Source: JACDCA01 sp963810305 (GTDB lineage Bacteria; Acidobacteriota; Vicinamibacteria; Vicinamibacterales; 2-12-FULL-66-21). From it: a DNA stretch of 64,000 nucleotides. This document shows positions 63,461-64,000 of this stretch, piece after piece. The stretch covers positions 54,353 to 118,352 of the forward strand of contig CAWEMY010000008.1 of NCBI GenBank assembly GCA_963810305.1, written 5' to 3'. Under the pieces are notes generated by a model. It was not told where the DNA came from and made no database searches. It was given only the letters and a program-made list of their open reading frames with translations. How positions within the stretch are numbered: position 1 is the stretch's first letter; each line of letters begins with the position of its first letter. Position numbers and translations under genes: made by a program.

Positions 63461-63675
63461 CGTGCTTACGAGATCACGTGCGACGTGCCACGTGCTTACG
63501 TGCTCACGTGCCACGTGCAACGTGCTTACGTGCTCACGTGCGCACGTGCACGTGCGGACGTGAGCACGTGGCACGTCAGCACATAGGCACGTGGCACGTG
63601 AGCACGTCCGCACGTCGCACGTTGGCACGTTGGCACGTCCGCACGTCGCACGTCGCACGTCGCACGTCGCACGTG
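63461..63675. repeat. CACGTG-rich array, imperfect giant palindrome
   Basis: About 25 ACGT tetramers occur in 215 bases, in units of 8-10 bases. In the left half units read GCTTACGTGCTCACGTGC; in the right half they read GAGCACGTGGCACGT and GCACGTCGCACGTC, so the array is roughly self-complementary about 63550-63560. It fills the gap between two convergent permease genes. Confidence 0.9.
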
Positions 63676-63676
63676 T

Positions 63677-64000
63677 CTAATCTCGCCTTAGCGCGGCCAT
63701 CGGATCGATGGCGGTCGCTCTGCGCGCCGGGATGTAGGACGCGAGAACCGCGACCACGAGCAGCAGGGCACCGACGGCTGCGAACGTCAGCGGGTCGCGG
63801 GGGCTCACCTCGAACAGGAGCGTGGACATCAATCGCGTCAGCGCGAAAGCGACTGGCAGACCGAGCCCCAGGCCGATGACGGCGAGCGCCACTCCTTCGC
63901 CAGTACCATCCGCAGCAGCGTGCTGCGCCGTGCGCCGAGCGCCATTCGGATCCCCGAGCTCTGCGTCCACCGTGACACTGAGGTCGCGAGAACCCCACCG
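63677..64000 (-). CDS. ABC transporter permease, C-terminal end (cut by window edge; frame break at about 63890)
   Basis: The end of a fifth FtsX-type permease. The fragment reads GIRMALGARRSTLLRMVLAKE in one frame (about 63895-63960) and continues VALAVIGLGLGLPVAFALTR, LLFEVSPRDPLTFAAVG and IPARRATAIDPMAALRRD in another, ending at a TAG at 63677-63679. The shift requires one added base near 63890. The start lies outside the window. It is convergent with the permease at 60829. Confidence 0.82.
   Translation of the reverse strand, partial: RWGSRDLSVTVDAELGDPNGARRTAQHAAADGTGEGVALAVIGLGLGLPVAFALTRLMSTLLFEVSPRDPLTFAAVGALLLVVAVLASYIPARRATAIDPMAALRRD

Noticed and set aside
1..64000. tRNA or rRNA genes
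   Set aside because: I saw no tRNA-like TPsiC arm context outside coding genes and no rRNA sequence; a covariance-model search would be needed to exclude small RNAs.

Overview
The window is high-GC bacterial DNA with dense protein-coding genes on both strands and no rRNA, tRNA, CRISPR array, phage or insertion-sequence transposase that I can see. The gene content suggests a Vicinamibacteria-like member of the Acidobacteriota. It has five large MacB/FtsX-type ABC permeases, two of them with a PadR regulator directly upstream. It also has PQQ-type beta-propellers, multihaem c-type cytochromes of the photosynthetic reaction-centre cytochrome family, a zinc-ribbon Ser/Thr kinase with TPRs, a PEP-CTERM protein and many exported S9 peptidases and hydrolases. 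The taxonomic placement is an inference from these families; no marker gene is present.

Layout. 1-11.9 kb: an operon of a small membrane protein, an unknown anchored protein, a membrane-anchored FAD oxidase and a cyclic beta-1,2-glucan synthase (about 2,900 aa, split by one frame break). 11.9-13.4 kb: a minus-strand pair made of a small secreted protein and an exported methyltransferase-rhodanese fusion. The rhodanese loop of the fusion contains an in-frame TGA that looks like a selenocysteine codon. 13.5-16.3 kb: a histidine kinase/response regulator pair and a DUF3052 protein. 16.5-24.3 kb: prolyl oligopeptidase, a PQQ-like propeller, an esterase-tetrahaem cytochrome fusion and an ABC permease. 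24.4-30.9 kb: a stress protein, small secreted proteins, an exported inorganic pyrophosphatase, an S9 peptidase and a bactofilin. 31-37.7 kb: an alpha/beta hydrolase, a PadR-ABC permease pair, a PQQ-like propeller and a cold-shock protein. 37.8-42.2 kb: a zinc alcohol dehydrogenase with an SRPBCC protein, an HExxH protein, a GNAT and a GrpB protein. 42.5-52.5 kb: a propeller-amidohydrolase, the Ser/Thr kinase, a PEP-CTERM protein and a GT39-like membrane glycosyltransferase. 52.5-64 kb: a second two-component pair, a broken gamma-glutamyltranspeptidase, an ABC permease, an esterase, a cytochrome, a second PadR-ABC pair and the end of a fifth permease.

Two cross-cutting patterns matter. First, at least ten clear reading-frame breaks occur in otherwise well-conserved genes; most look like single-base indels and probably reflect assembly error, though real decay cannot be excluded. 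Second, intergenic spaces are filled with short repeats. These include an 88-bp element with 23-bp terminal inverted repeats (two copies), a dispersed palindrome with core AGCCCTAAAGGGCT (five loci, one inside the gamma-glutamyltranspeptidase gene), AGGAGATCAGG tracts, GATTAGCGATCAG tracts and a CACGTG-rich array.

The best candidate for something new is the TGA-containing methyltransferase-rhodanese gene at 12320-13369. It has a clean in-frame continuation after the TGA, a plausible bacterial SECIS hairpin at the right distance, and tight operon spacing only if the TGA is read through.
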